A stretch of 64,000 nucleotides of DNA. Origin: Myxococcus guangdongensis (GTDB taxonomy: Bacteria; Myxococcota; Myxococcia; Myxococcales; Myxococcaceae). The position numbers and the translations under genes are program-made. The stretch spans positions 558,001 to 622,000 of the forward strand of contig NZ_JAJVKW010000006.1 in the NCBI RefSeq assembly GCF_024198255.1. The letters run 5' to 3'. The notes below the pieces were generated by a model. That model did not search any database, had not been told where the DNA came from, and worked only from the letters and a program-made list of their open reading frames with translations. Position 1 is the stretch's first letter, and every line of letters begins with the position of its first letter. This document shows, one piece after another, positions 42,822 through 52,314 of the stretch.

Positions 42822-45800
42822 ATGACCCACGGGTTGCCGCGCTTCGCGTTCCTGGTCGTCCTGTTCCTGCTGGCCGCCCCGCCCGTCGAGGCCGCCCGCG
42901 AGCCCCGCCGCGTCGCGAGTGTGACGAGCATCATCGGCGTCTGGAAGGAGTCCCAGCACCTCTATGTGAAGGGTGACGTCGGCGCCACCGACGCCCAGCT
43001 CGAGTGGCTCGAGGCGTGGCTCACCCAGCAAGCGCCCCGCTGGACCGTGGTGTTGATGACGGACGCGAACGGTGAGCGCTACGTCGACGCGGAGGGAACG
43101 GCCTTCCGCGACATCGACGCCGCGCTGCACGCCCTGGGCAAGGGGTTGTCGAACCGGACGAACTTCGGCGCGCTGAAGAATCCCCGGACCGGAGAGTCGG
43201 ACGGCACCGTGCTCCTCATCTCCCTGGCGGAGCGCCGCTTGTCGTACTTCGCCGCGGATGCGAAGGACCGGCGCGGCCTGGGCGAGGACCGCTGGGCGGG
43301 CTCGCTGGACGTCCGCGCAGTCGACGCCATGCGCAACGGGGGCCGCCTCGTCGACGCGGTGACGAACACCGTCGACTTCATCGAAACCCAACTGCGCGCC
43401 GCCCTGGACAAGGAGGAGTTCGAGCAGGCCCGCCGCATCGAGGCCCTGCGGAGTGGACTGCTGGCGCTCCAGAAGGAGCTCCCCGGGCTCGAGGAGCGAC
43501 GCCTCTCCGTCTTCGGGTCGGCGATTCCGCCCCGATTGCCCGAGGCCTCCCTGGACCTCGAGGTCGCGGGCCTGACCCTCCGCCAGGCGCTCGCGCTGCT
43601 GGCGCCACCGCAGAAGGCGGACTTCCCCAAGGCGAAGGCCTTGTATGACGGGCTGCGCGCGGACCTGGACGGACTGCGCGCGGCGATGGAGTCCCGTCGG
43701 CTCGCGAGCGACCGATTGAAGGTCCTGGAGGCGGCGCTGGAGAGCCTGCCCGGACACCGCTTCGCGGGCTTCGCGAAGCCGCAGCTCGAGGCGCTGGACA
43801 TCGCCGTGGAGAACGCCAACGCCGCGGTCCGGGACATGTCGCCGTCGCACCGTGACGCGCTCATCGCCGCCGAGTCCGCTCGCGTGAGGCTGGGCGAGGT
43901 CCTGTCGTCGGCGGAGAAGGACGAGCGACGCCTGAAGGCGATGGACGAGGGGCTGAAGGTCCTCGAGGCGATGCCGACCGCCGAGTCCGTCCAGGGCGAG
44001 CTCGCGGCGGCGAGGGCGGCGCAGCAGACGGCGCGTGAGGCCTTCGACACCCGCTCGCCCCGGCGTCGCTTCGCGGTGGATGACGGCGAGGAGGCGCTGC
44101 GGCGGGTGACGGCGGCGATGCAGCGGGCGGAGGAGCACCGGCGGATGCGTGACACCGGGGCCACGGCGGGCGGCGCGGGGCTGCTGCTGGCGGGCGTGCT
44201 CGCCCGTCGTCGGCGCAACGCGAGCCGGCGCAAGGCCAGCGAGGAGCATGAGCGCTTCCGCACCGTCGTCGACGAGAAGACGCAGGCGCTGTTCGATTTG
44301 CTGGAGCGCACGCACCTGGTCGCCGGCAAGTCCCGCGACGACATCGCGCGGCGATTCGAGGGCCTCACGCGCGAGCGAGGACAGCAGCTCGCCTCCGACG
44401 TGGACGAGCTCTTCCTGCTGGTGACGGCCGCCGCGCGCGTGCTGCACCGGGCCGAGGAACTGCTCGCGGGCACGGGCCCGCTGAACGCCCTGGGCGCTCA
44501 CCTGGGCACCTCTCGCTACGAGAAGGTCACCGAGCTGCTGCGCGACGCGCCCATCGTCTTCCACCCGGATGAAGGCGTGGAGGGTGTCCTGCGCGGGCCG
44601 CGCTCGCATGCTCAACGCCTCATCGGGGACGTGAAGAGCTATCAGCCGTTCTCGCTCTCGTTCCTGGACCTGCTGGAGGCATTCAACGTCCGCGCGCAGC
44701 GGGCGCTGCTGCTCGTGGAGGCGTTGGAGCGTGTTGCGCAGGTCGCGCTGGACGGGGTGGCCGGGCTGGAGGCGTTCTGTGCCCGGCTGCGCTCGCTGAC
44801 GCCCGGGGCGGAGGTGCTCCGGGTGAAGCGGGTGGTCGCCCTCGTGGTGCCTTCGTTGGAGTCGCTCGTGGCCGCCGCGCGTCCGTTGCTGGCCAAGGAC
44901 CCGATGGCCGCGGTGGAGGGCCCGCTGACGGAGGGGGGGCGGCGCTTGGAGGACGCAGGGGCGCTCGTGGTGGTGATGACGTCGGCCGTGGGGCAGGTGG
45001 CTCCCTCGGTGGAGCGCGCGGGTGCGGCGTTGATGAAGGCGGGCTTGTCGCGTCGGTGGTTGGAGGACGCGCTCGCGGCCCGAGGCGAGGCGACGGAGAA
45101 GGTGGCGAAGGCGTTGCTCGAGGCCCCCGTGGGGGACGCTGTCTCCTCGTTGGAACAGTCGTGCTCGGCCCTGGCCACGCAGGCGGCGGAGACGGCCGAC
45201 CTGGTGGCGCTCGCCGCTCGCGCACAGGACGCGCTGGGGCGCGCGCGGAGTGAGACGACGTCGGCGCGTGAGGCGCTGGGGCGCGAGCTCGACATGCCCG
45301 CGTCCGCGCTGCTGAACGAGCAGGAGTCGAATCCGACGGACCGGCACTCGGTCGGCACGCAGATGCTGGCCACCGCGCGCGAGGCGCTCGCGGAGGGACG
45401 ACTGGAGACGGCGCGCGAAGCGCTGGAGGCCGTGTTGGCCCGTGTGGAAGAGGTGCGTGGCATCATCGAGCGCAGTCGTGAGGCCCAGAAGACCTTCGCC
45501 TCCCGGAGGGACGCCTGTCGGGAGGTGGCCCGGCGGCTGGAGTCGCGGGTGGCCGATGGCACCGTCCTGCTCGAGTCCCTGCGGAAGCGCTACCGCCCCT
45601 CCGCGCTGCTCCTGCGGCCGGAGGACCCCGTGCACCCCGAGGCCAACGGCACCGTCCAGGACAACCTGACGGAGGTCGGCCGTCACCGCCTCGACGCCGC
45701 GAACAAGCTCAAGGCGGCGGAGCTCGCCTTCACCGAGGCGCGGCTGCTCGCGTCCGCGGACCTGCTGGGCCAGGTGGAGCGGCTCCATGCGCTCATCGAG

Positions 45801-46748
45801 GCCCGCCTCCTGGAGGTCGAGGAGAAGTCGCGGCGGCTCCAGGTCGCGGAGGAGCACAACACCGGCGTCCTCCAGGCCGCCCGGGGGCTGCTCGCGGCCT
45901 GCACCGCCGATGTCTCGGACGTCCGGGTGATGCGGCCCACTGTGAAGGCACGGGACGCGGCCCAGGGGCTCCTCCAGGCGGCCGCGCAGCTCACGGAGGC
46001 GCGGCCCGCGGATCCGTTCGCCGCCGGAGAGAAGCTCACCGCGGCGTGTCTGGCATTGGAGCAGGTGCGCCAGTCCGTCGCCCGGGACAGGGCCCAGCAC
46101 GCGCAGGCCCAGGACAGCGTCGCGTCGGCGCAGCGGGCCGTGTCCTCCGCGGACGTCTGGATTCGCCAGGCCGCCAATGACGGCATCGCCGACAGCCGCG
46201 CCACGGTGGTGGCGGTCAACGCCCTGCTGGCCCTGGGCTCGGATTTGTCGAAGGCCCAGGAGGAACTCGGCAGGCCCCATGGTGATTGGGTGACGCTCGA
46301 CTCGCTGGCGGGGCGCATCGCCTCCGACGCGGCCCGCAGGACGGCGGACCTGCGGGGAGAGCTGCGCTCCGCCGAGCAGGCGGCCAACGCCATCGACGCC
46401 GCCGCCCGGCTCGTGCGCGAAGCGGGCTCGTGGCATGGGCGGCCCGGCGGCTCCTCGCTCGAGGAGGCCCGACGCTCGCTCGACCGCGGTCAGTACCTGG
46501 AGGCCGAGCGCGCCGCGGGCATGGCCTCGCGAGCCGCCTCCGATGCCATCGAGGAGGCCGAGGCGGAGCGTCGCCGTGAGGAGGCGCGCTCCCGCGAATC
46601 GTCGTGGTCCTCGTCCTCGTCCTCCTCGTCTTCGTGGTCCTCGTCCTCGTCGTCCTCCTCGTCGAGCAGCGACTCCGGCTTCTCCAGCTCTTCCTACGGA
46701 GGCGGCTCTTCTGGGAGCGGCTCGGGCTTCGGCAGCTCGAGTTGGTAG
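42822..46748 (+). CDS. Giant TPM-like membrane protein with polyserine tail
   Basis: The protein has 1,308 residues from the ATG at 42822. A signal peptide ends near VEAAREP. Residues 25-180 resemble the TPM domain (periplasmic alpha/beta domain; WTVVLMTDANG, GTVLLISLAERRLSYF). A long helical segment leads to a membrane helix near 446-462, directly followed by RRRRNASRRK. About 700 residues of Ala/Glu/Arg/Leu-rich coiled coil come next. The last 45 residues are almost pure serine with Trp, Tyr and Gly. The order TPM, membrane helix and Ser/Gly tail is typical of the YgcG-type family, but those are about 300 residues long. The inserted coiled coil is unusual. The role may be in membrane stress or photosystem-independent repair, which is unproven. 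Confidence 0.8.
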   Translation: MTHGLPRFAFLVVLFLLAAPPVEAAREPRRVASVTSIIGVWKESQHLYVKGDVGATDAQLEWLEAWLTQQAPRWTVVLMTDANGERYVDAEGTAFRDIDAALHALGKGLSNRTNFGALKNPRTGESDGTVLLISLAERRLSYFAADAKDRRGLGEDRWAGSLDVRAVDAMRNGGRLVDAVTNTVDFIETQLRAALDKEEFEQARRIEALRSGLLALQKELPGLEERRLSVFGSAIPPRLPEASLDLEVAGLTLRQALALLAPPQKADFPKAKALYDGLRADLDGLRAAMESRRLASDRLKVLEAALESLPGHRFAGFAKPQLEALDIAVENANAAVRDMSPSHRDALIAAESARVRLGEVLSSAEKDERRLKAMDEGLKVLEAMPTAESVQGELAAARAAQQTAREAFDTRSPRRRFAVDDGEEALRRVTAAMQRAEEHRRMRDTGATAGGAGLLLAGVLARRRRNASRRKASEEHERFRTVVDEKTQALFDLLERTHLVAGKSRDDIARRFEGLTRERGQQLASDVDELFLLVTAAARVLHRAEELLAGTGPLNALGAHLGTSRYEKVTELLRDAPIVFHPDEGVEGVLRGPRSHAQRLIGDVKSYQPFSLSFLDLLEAFNVRAQRALLLVEALERVAQVALDGVAGLEAFCARLRSLTPGAEVLRVKRVVALVVPSLESLVAAARPLLAKDPMAAVEGPLTEGGRRLEDAGALVVVMTSAVGQVAPSVERAGAALMKAGLSRRWLEDALAARGEATEKVAKALLEAPVGDAVSSLEQSCSALATQAAETADLVALAARAQDALGRARSETTSAREALGRELDMPASALLNEQESNPTDRHSVGTQMLATAREALAEGRLETAREALEAVLARVEEVRGIIERSREAQKTFASRRDACREVARRLESRVADGTVLLESLRKRYRPSALLLRPEDPVHPEANGTVQDNLTEVGRHRLDAANKLKAAELAFTEARLLASADLLGQVERLHALIEARLLEVEEKSRRLQVAEEHNTGVLQAARGLLAACTADVSDVRVMRPTVKARDAAQGLLQAAAQLTEARPADPFAAGEKLTAACLALEQVRQSVARDRAQHAQAQDSVASAQRAVSSADVWIRQAANDGIADSRATVVAVNALLALGSDLSKAQEELGRPHGDWVTLDSLAGRIASDAARRTADLRGELRSAEQAANAIDAAARLVREAGSWHGRPGGSSLEEARRSLDRGQYLEAERAAGMASRAASDAIEEAEAERRREEARSRESSWSSSSSSSSSWSSSSSSSSSSSDSGFSSSSYGGGSSGSGSGFGSSSW

Positions 46749-46811
46749 TACGGGGCCGCGAGTCCGGAATACGGAGCCCGAGTCGGTCATACCGGGCTAT
46801 GGTGCGCGCCC

Positions 46812-47537
46812 ATGGCAACCCCTCATATCTCCGCCGCACCCGGCGACTTCGCCGACGTGGTGCTGATGCCCGGTGACCCCCTCCGGGCTCGTTACATCTC
46901 CGAGCGCTTCCTGGAGGACGCCCGGGGCGTCACCTCCGTGCGCAACATGTTCGGCTTCACCGGCACCTATCAGGGCCGTCGCCTGTCGGTGATGGGGCAC
47001 GGCATGGGGGTGCCCTCCATCTCCATCTACGCCACGGAGCTCATCAAGGTGTACGGCGCCCGCACGCTCATCCGCGTGGGCAGCTGCGGCGCGCTGCGTC
47101 CCGACGTGAAGCTGCGCGACGTCATCGTGGCCACCGGCGCGGGCACCGACTCCAAGGTGAACCGGATGCGGCTGCTGGACCATGACTTCGCGGCCGTGGC
47201 GGACTTCGAGCTCGCTCGCTGGGCCGTGGAAGCGGCCGAGCGGCGCAACAAGTCCGTGCGGGCGGGCTCCGTCTTCACCTCCGACCTGTTCTACCACCCG
47301 CAGGAGCAGCTCAACGCCGCGCTGGTGCGCATGGGCGTGCTCGCCATCGAGATGGAGGTCGCGGGCCTGTACGGCGTGGCGGCCGAGTTCGGCGCGCGCG
47401 CGCTGGGGCTCCTGACGGTGTCGGACCACCTGCAGACCGGCGAGCACCTGTCGCCCCAGGACCGGCAGACGACGTTCGACGAGATGATCGAACTGGCGCT
47501 CGACGTCGCGCTCAAGGTGCCGCAGCCGGCCCCCTGA
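46812..47537 (+). CDS. deoD: Purine-nucleoside phosphorylase, DeoD type
   Basis: The protein has 241 residues, the standard length. Family marks are VVLMPGDPLRARYI near the start (phosphate-binding loop), RVGSCGALRPDVKLRD, and the late EMEVAGLYGVAAEF containing the ribose-contacting Glu and Met. It splits purine nucleosides with phosphate to the base and ribose-1-phosphate, feeding salvage, in the cytoplasm as a hexamer. It has its own short upstream region, 63 bp after the giant gene. A weak hairpin follows. Confidence 0.95.
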   Translation: MATPHISAAPGDFADVVLMPGDPLRARYISERFLEDARGVTSVRNMFGFTGTYQGRRLSVMGHGMGVPSISIYATELIKVYGARTLIRVGSCGALRPDVKLRDVIVATGAGTDSKVNRMRLLDHDFAAVADFELARWAVEAAERRNKSVRAGSVFTSDLFYHPQEQLNAALVRMGVLAIEMEVAGLYGVAAEFGARALGLLTVSDHLQTGEHLSPQDRQTTFDEMIELALDVALKVPQPAP

Positions 47538-47568
47538 CGCCTCCCTTCCTGCTCGGTCAGTGTGTCCC

Positions 47569-47587
47569 GGGCCACTCCAGGTGGCCC
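47569..47587 (+). terminator. Short hairpin after deoD
   Basis: Arms 47569-47575 and 47581-47587 form a 7-bp perfect stem with a 5-base loop, 31 bp after the deoD stop. It is short, so confidence is low. Confidence 0.4.
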
Positions 47588-47663
47588 CCTGGGTCGGGAG
47601 GGCGCCAAAAAAACCGGGGAGGGGCTTTGTGCTCGAACGAATCTCGGGCCATCCTTCGCCCCG

Positions 47664-49502
47664 GTGCGTTACCCCCTTTGGCTCCTTCTGGTCTGCGCCG
47701 GCTGTGCCGGGCGCGTGGTTCCCCACTCTGGCGGCGAGTCCGCCCTGGCCTCCGTGCGTTCAGAAGGACTGACGCAGGGGAGTCAGGAGGCGCCGCCGGT
47801 GGCAGCGCCGTCGCCGGCCTCCATCGAGACGGCCGCCGCGCCCGTCGCCGCCGAGGCTCCGGCCGAGGGTTGTGCGCTGTCCGAGGAGGACCTGGAGGGC
47901 GAGGACGAGACGGCGGAGGCCAGCGAGGGCGAGGGCGACGACGGCGAGGGTGAGACGCCGGTGGTGGGCGGTGAGGTGCCCACGGGGCCGCTCTACACGG
48001 CGGACCTCTCCGACGAGGAGCTGGCGCGACGCTGGAAGGACGACACCGCGTCGCTGGGGTCCATGGCGGTGGGCTTCGCGCACAGCGGCCGGCTGGTGAA
48101 CTCGGTGCAGTTCCCCAAGGGGGAGGGCGCCGACTGGCTCGTGGTGCAGCCCGAGATTGCGTGGGGCACGCAGGAGAGCATCGACTATCTCATCGCGGCG
48201 ATTCGCGAGGTGCGCGCGCGCTTCCCGGAGGCGCCGCCCATCCGCGTCAACGGCATCAGCAACAAGGAGGGCGGTTACAAGCGCCCCCACAAGAGCCACC
48301 AGAACGGCCGTGACGTGGACGTGGGCTTCTACTACCCGACGGTGGACCCCATCCGTGAGCGGGAGCGCGAGAAGTACATCAACGTGCCGCTCAACTGGGC
48401 GTTCATCCGCGCGGTGGTGACGAAGACGGACATCCAGCTCATCCTCGTGGACAAGCGCGTGCAGAAGGTCCTGTACGACTACGCGCTGTCGGCGGGGGAG
48501 GACAAGGTGTGGCTGGATTCGTTGTTCCACCCGGCGGGCATCATCCGGCACGCGCGTCGGCACCGGGACCACTTCCACCTGCGCTTCCACAACCCGAAGG
48601 CGCAGGAGCTGGGGCGCCGGGTGCAGCCGTTGCTGTCGCTCCAGCCCGAGCACAACGTGACGACGCACCGGATCCGCTCGGGTGACACGTTGGGTGGCAT
48701 CGCGCTTCGCTACAACTCGACGGTGGCGCTGATTCGCAAGGCGAACCGGATGAAGAACAACTTCCTGCGCGCGGGTCAGCGCCTGGCGGTGCCGCTGCGA
48801 GGGCCGTGCACGCACTGCCCCGTGCCGCCGCCCTTCGTGTTGCCGCCGCGCACGCTTCCGCCCGAGCCGAAGGCCCCGTTGGTCGCCTCGGTGGGCGCGG
48901 TGGCGGCGACGGAGGCGGTGTCGGATTGCGCGAAGCCCGTACCCGCGCCGGCGCCGGGTACGCAGGTGGCGAAGTCCACCGAGTCCGCGCAGCCCGCCGC
49001 CGCGTCGGTGCATGCGGCCGCCGGGGTGCAGGCCGGTGCTGCGTCCGTGAACAGCGCCGCCGCGGTGCAAGCGGGTGCTGCGTCCGTGAACAGCGCCGCC
49101 GCAGTGCAGGCGGGTGCTGCGTCCGTGAACAGCGCCCCCGCCGTGCAGGTGGTGGGCACGCCGGTGAACAGCGGCGCCGGCCAGGCGGTGAACGCCGCGG
49201 TGCAGGCGGGTGATGAGTCCATGAACAGCGCCCCCGCCGTGCAGGTGGTGGGCACGCCGGTGAACAGCGGCGTCGGCCAGGCGGTGAACGCCGCGGTGCA
49301 GGCGGGTGCTGCGTCCGTGAGCAGCGCCGCCGCGGTGCAGGCGAATGTCACTCCGATGAACGTGGCCTCCGAGGCCTCGGTCGAGCCGGCTCGGGCCGTG
49401 GTGGCTCCGGCGGGCGCGGCCGCGCCGAAGCCGACGGTGATGCCCGCGTCCGCGCGCGAGCCGTCCGAAGGCGCCTCCGTGGGAATCACGCACGGACGCT
49501 GA
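47664..49502 (+). CDS. MepA-type (M74) murein endopeptidase with LysM and repeat tail
   Basis: The protein has 612 residues from a GTG at 47664 that opens into a lipoprotein-like signal (LLLVCAGC). No good ribosome site precedes it, and a GGGGAGG at about 47618 serves no in-frame codon, so the start is unsure. A Glu/Asp-rich linker is followed by the M74 peptidase with HKSHQNGRDVDVG near 211-223 and HRDHFHLRF near 302, the zinc ligands of MepA. A LysM glycan-binding domain (about 332-378) follows. The tail (about 450-560) is made of tandem repeats rich in Val, Ala, Gln and Asn. The protein would cleave D-Ala-mDAP crosslinks in peptidoglycan, either its own or that of prey. Confidence 0.85.
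   Translation: MRYPLWLLLVCAGCAGRVVPHSGGESALASVRSEGLTQGSQEAPPVAAPSPASIETAAAPVAAEAPAEGCALSEEDLEGEDETAEASEGEGDDGEGETPVVGGEVPTGPLYTADLSDEELARRWKDDTASLGSMAVGFAHSGRLVNSVQFPKGEGADWLVVQPEIAWGTQESIDYLIAAIREVRARFPEAPPIRVNGISNKEGGYKRPHKSHQNGRDVDVGFYYPTVDPIREREREKYINVPLNWAFIRAVVTKTDIQLILVDKRVQKVLYDYALSAGEDKVWLDSLFHPAGIIRHARRHRDHFHLRFHNPKAQELGRRVQPLLSLQPEHNVTTHRIRSGDTLGGIALRYNSTVALIRKANRMKNNFLRAGQRLAVPLRGPCTHCPVPPPFVLPPRTLPPEPKAPLVASVGAVAATEAVSDCAKPVPAPAPGTQVAKSTESAQPAAASVHAAAGVQAGAASVNSAAAVQAGAASVNSAAAVQAGAASVNSAPAVQVVGTPVNSGAGQAVNAAVQAGDESMNSAPAVQVVGTPVNSGVGQAVNAAVQAGAASVSSAAAVQANVTPMNVASEASVEPARAVVAPAGAAAPKPTVMPASAREPSEGASVGITHGR
49026..49319 (+). repeat. Nested 39-bp and 96-bp in-frame repeats
   Basis: Three tandem 39-bp units (13 residues, VQAGAASVNSAAA type) fill 49026-49142. 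They merge into two 96-bp units (32 residues) at 49128-49223 and 49224-49319. All are in frame in the MepA-like gene and encode a flexible Ala/Val/Asn/Gln linker. Such repeats can change in copy number without breaking the frame. Confidence 0.85.
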
Positions 49503-49545
49503 AGGCCTGCCTCCGCGGGTTCGCCGTGGCTCGAATCGCCCCAGG

Positions 49546-49573
49546 CCCGCCCTCTTCAATCACTGAGGGCGGG
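49546..49573. terminator. Hairpin between MepA and caspase genes
   Basis: Arms 49546-49554 and 49565-49573 form a 9-bp perfect stem with a 10-base loop in the 251-bp gap between convergent genes. Nothing else was found in that gap. Confidence 0.5.
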
Positions 49574-49753
49574 AGCCACGGAACTCCTCAACATGGCGAG
49601 GCCGTGGGCTCCACGGGCTTTCACCGTCGCGTCATCGCTCGATGGATGGCGCCGTCTCGACGCCCGACGAGGCGTCAGCGCTCGGGCGTGATGCAGGCAG
49701 CCCGGCCCGCGCGCGATGACGAGGCGCCGTGGCGTGGCAGCCCCCGCGCATCC

Positions 49754-51565
49754 CTAGAACGGAATCCTCAACCCCAGGTCCGCGGTGGGGATGAACTTCC
49801 ACTGGGTCTTCTCGTCCAGCCGGACGACCGCCACCGGCAATCGCCCGCCGAGGGTGACCGCCATCTGCGGCACCACGTACAGCGCGAACGACGCCACGGG
49901 CGCGGCCGACGGGCCGATCGTCCAGGCCGAGTCTCCATCTCCCGTCTGCACCACGATCTGCAATCCCGCCTCGAGGCCCAGCGCCAGCTCCGTGTACCGG
50001 TAGCGCTTCTTGAGCGCGTAGCCCACCGTCAGGCCCGTGGTGAACTCGCGGTTCTCCTCGTGCGGTCCCTGGCCCACCTCCAGCGCGAACGTCATGCCCT
50101 GGAGCGCCTTGGACAGCTCCGCGCGGAACGCCAGCAGCGCGCCGGCGGGGTCCACCACCGTGTGGCGCATCCCCGCCGTCAACGTCAGCTCCCGGTCCCC
50201 GGGCGTCACGGGCACATACGGCGAAATCTCGAGCGGCGGAGCCGCGCGGGCCGAATCACGCGAGCGCCCCTCGGTGACCGGCTCGGGAGCGCGGGCCACG
50301 AGGGGCTCGGGGGCGTTCTGGTTCTCGGCCAGCGGGGTGGCGGCGACACGTCGCTCCACCGAGGCCCAGGGTCTCGGCTCCTGGGATGTGTCCGGCTCTG
50401 GAGGCGGTGTCTCGGCTGGGGCCTGGGACTCCTCCGCGGTCGACTCGAGCCACTGCCACTCCTCCGGTGACGCGATGGCCACCTTCCGGGAGATGGGCAC
50501 CGGAGTGCTCCCCTTGATGCCCGCGACGGTGGGCGAGGGCGGCGCCAGCTTCAGGTCCTCCCAGCGCACGCGGCTCACCTGTCCGGCCGCCGCGTTCACC
50601 GCGCCCACATGCTGTCGTCCCGCGCGCCACGCTCGCAGCTCGTACTCGCCCGGAGGCACGGCCAGCCGAGGCACCGCGCCCGGCCCCAGCTCGGCGAGCA
50701 CCTGCCCTCGCCCCGGCTTCAACAGCAGCGCGCGCTCGAAGTCCGACGGCAACTCCAACGCCGTGCCCGGGCTCGGAAGCTGCGTGAGCACCAGCTCCCC
50801 CTTGCCCGTCAGCCGGTAGTCGTACGCCGGATGCTGCGCGCCCGTCAGCACGTCCGCGGTGGACGAGACGGTGTGCGCATACGCGTATTGATACGCCTCC
50901 GCCAACGTCACCAGTCCATCTCCAGACGAGTCCGCCGCGCCGCGAAGCCCCGACACCAGATGGTGCGTGAAGAGCGAGCCGCCCACCTCCCGCGACTCCA
51001 ACGCCAGCTCATCCTCCGCGCTGGACGTCAGCAGCGCGTGCCCGGTGCTGTGCACCTCATCCGTCAGCCGCAGCTCGAACGAAGGACCCGGACGGCCACC
51101 CTTGAAGCGCAGCAGGGCGCCGCTGCGGCAACTGTCGACGATGGCCAGCCGCACGTCCGCGCGCGTCGCGTCCAGCCAGCGCCGCAGCTCCGAATACAGC
51201 AGCCGCTCCGTGCCCAGCTCCAACGCCACGCCGTCCGAGTGCCCGGAGAAATAGAACAGCAACACCACGCGCGTGTCCGCCTGACGCCGCAAGGCCTCGA
51301 CCTTGCGAGCCGCCTCGTCCAGCGCGGACCGCACCGGCGCCAGCCCCTGGCCCTGCAGGATGATGAGGTCCGAGGGCGCCACGTCCCCCAGCTCCGACAG
51401 CACGCCCGCGAGCTTCGTGGCGTCGGCCTCCGCGTAGCGCAGGGGTGGACGCTCACCGCTGCCTACGTTGTGGCCCACCAACACGGCGATGCGTCGGGTC
51501 CCCGCCTCGACGGGCAGGGACGCGCACAGCACCGCGGCGACGACGAGGCAGCGCAGAGAGGTCAT
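49754..51565 (-). CDS. Caspase-like (C14) protein with outer-membrane-barrel-like tail
   Basis: The protein has 603 residues from the ATG at 51565 (a GTG one codon earlier is possible). A signal peptide ends near VEAG. The caspase fold (about 25-250) shows the His in FYFSGHSDG (near 108) and the Cys in IVDSCRSG (near 144), the catalytic dyad. A Pro/Glu-rich linker (about 350-430) follows. The last 170 residues are alternating beta strands ending in LRIPF with a terminal Phe, the signal read by the barrel-assembly machinery. This predicts a caspase domain attached to a small outer-membrane barrel. The ATG overlaps the anti-sigma stop by one base (TGATG). Confidence 0.85.
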   Translation of the reverse strand: MTSLRCLVVAAVLCASLPVEAGTRRIAVLVGHNVGSGERPPLRYAEADATKLAGVLSELGDVAPSDLIILQGQGLAPVRSALDEAARKVEALRRQADTRVVLLFYFSGHSDGVALELGTERLLYSELRRWLDATRADVRLAIVDSCRSGALLRFKGGRPGPSFELRLTDEVHSTGHALLTSSAEDELALESREVGGSLFTHHLVSGLRGAADSSGDGLVTLAEAYQYAYAHTVSSTADVLTGAQHPAYDYRLTGKGELVLTQLPSPGTALELPSDFERALLLKPGRGQVLAELGPGAVPRLAVPPGEYELRAWRAGRQHVGAVNAAAGQVSRVRWEDLKLAPPSPTVAGIKGSTPVPISRKVAIASPEEWQWLESTAEESQAPAETPPPEPDTSQEPRPWASVERRVAATPLAENQNAPEPLVARAPEPVTEGRSRDSARAAPPLEISPYVPVTPGDRELTLTAGMRHTVVDPAGALLAFRAELSKALQGMTFALEVGQGPHEENREFTTGLTVGYALKKRYRYTELALGLEAGLQIVVQTGDGDSAWTIGPSAAPVASFALYVVPQMAVTLGGRLPVAVVRLDEKTQWKFIPTADLGLRIPF

Positions 51566-52314
51566 CACGGCTGGGTCTTCTCGAAGAGGAAGGTGGCTTG
51601 TGCTCCCGCGGCGACGGGCAACCGCCTGCGGTCCCGGATGACTTCCGCCCCCCCGGTGGAGAGCTCCCGCAGCGCTGGTGCCACCGACTCGAACGACAAC
51701 GGCTGGCGGGAGAACAGCGCGAACAGTCGCTCGGGTCCCGGGGCGTTGTCGAGCACCACGCTCCCCGGAATCTCCACCGGCAGTCCCCGCGACGGCACCT
51801 GCACGCTCTCGTGTCCGCCGAAGGGGTAGTACGTGTTCACCTGTCCGGCGCCATCCACCGACACCACCAGCACGTAGGGCAGGCCCAGTCCCTCCACGAC
51901 GAAGCGCACCTGGTCACCGGGCGCCAGCGCCTCGCCTTCCTCCACCTTCCACGTCCGCTCGCCCCGGTGGGCGAAGAGCTGGAGCATCGCGCCGCCCTTC
52001 ACCGCCAGCTCCGGCTCCTGGGGCGAGGGCACCGCGACCAGCGCGAACAGCAGCACCACCGCCGAGGCCAGCGCGAGCGCGGGGGCCCACCAGCGCCAGT
52101 CACCCCACGGGGCCACGCGCGGGGAGGGGAGCTGGGCGCGGGGGAGCACGTGGGCGGTGAAGTGCCGGCGATGGGAGGCGAGCTCCTCGGAGCGGGCGCG
52201 GCAGGCAAGGCAGGTGTCCAGGTGGGCCTGGGTGGTGGCGCGCTCCGGAGGGGGGAGCGCGCCCATCGCGAGGGCCTCCAGCTTGAGGCTGGAGACGTGA
52301 GGGGGGGCGTTCAT
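51565..52314 (-). CDS. Zinc-finger anti-sigma factor with DUF4384-like sensor domain
   Basis: The protein has 249 residues. The N-terminal zf-HC2 domain has the HLDTCLAC motif (zinc ligands of the ZAS fold), which binds and holds ECF sigma factors. One membrane helix (about 73-93) follows. The outer domain (about 105-245) contains GDQVRFVVEGLGLPYVLVV and resembles DUF4384, a domain often found beside caspases. Its ATG overlaps the sigma stop by 4 bases (ATGA). It would release the sigma factor in response to an envelope signal, by inference from the family. Confidence 0.9.
   Translation of the reverse strand: MNAPPHVSSLKLEALAMGALPPPERATTQAHLDTCLACRARSEELASHRRHFTAHVLPRAQLPSPRVAPWGDWRWWAPALALASAVVLLFALVAVPSPQEPELAVKGGAMLQLFAHRGERTWKVEEGEALAPGDQVRFVVEGLGLPYVLVVSVDGAGQVNTYYPFGGHESVQVPSRGLPVEIPGSVVLDNAPGPERLFALFSRQPLSFESVAPALRELSTGGAEVIRDRRRLPVAAGAQATFLFEKTQP

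Noticed and set aside
42729..46790. Open frame of 1,353 codons on the minus strand opposite the TPM-like gene
   Set aside because: It is an antisense shadow of a GC-rich gene. Its composition is Arg/His/Gly/Leu-rich without domains and the plus-strand protein has a signal peptide, membrane helix and sensible repeats.
47617..47640. GGGGAGG Shine-Dalgarno match before a GTG
   Set aside because: The GTG is out of frame with the MepA-like protein, and the frame it opens has no coding character.
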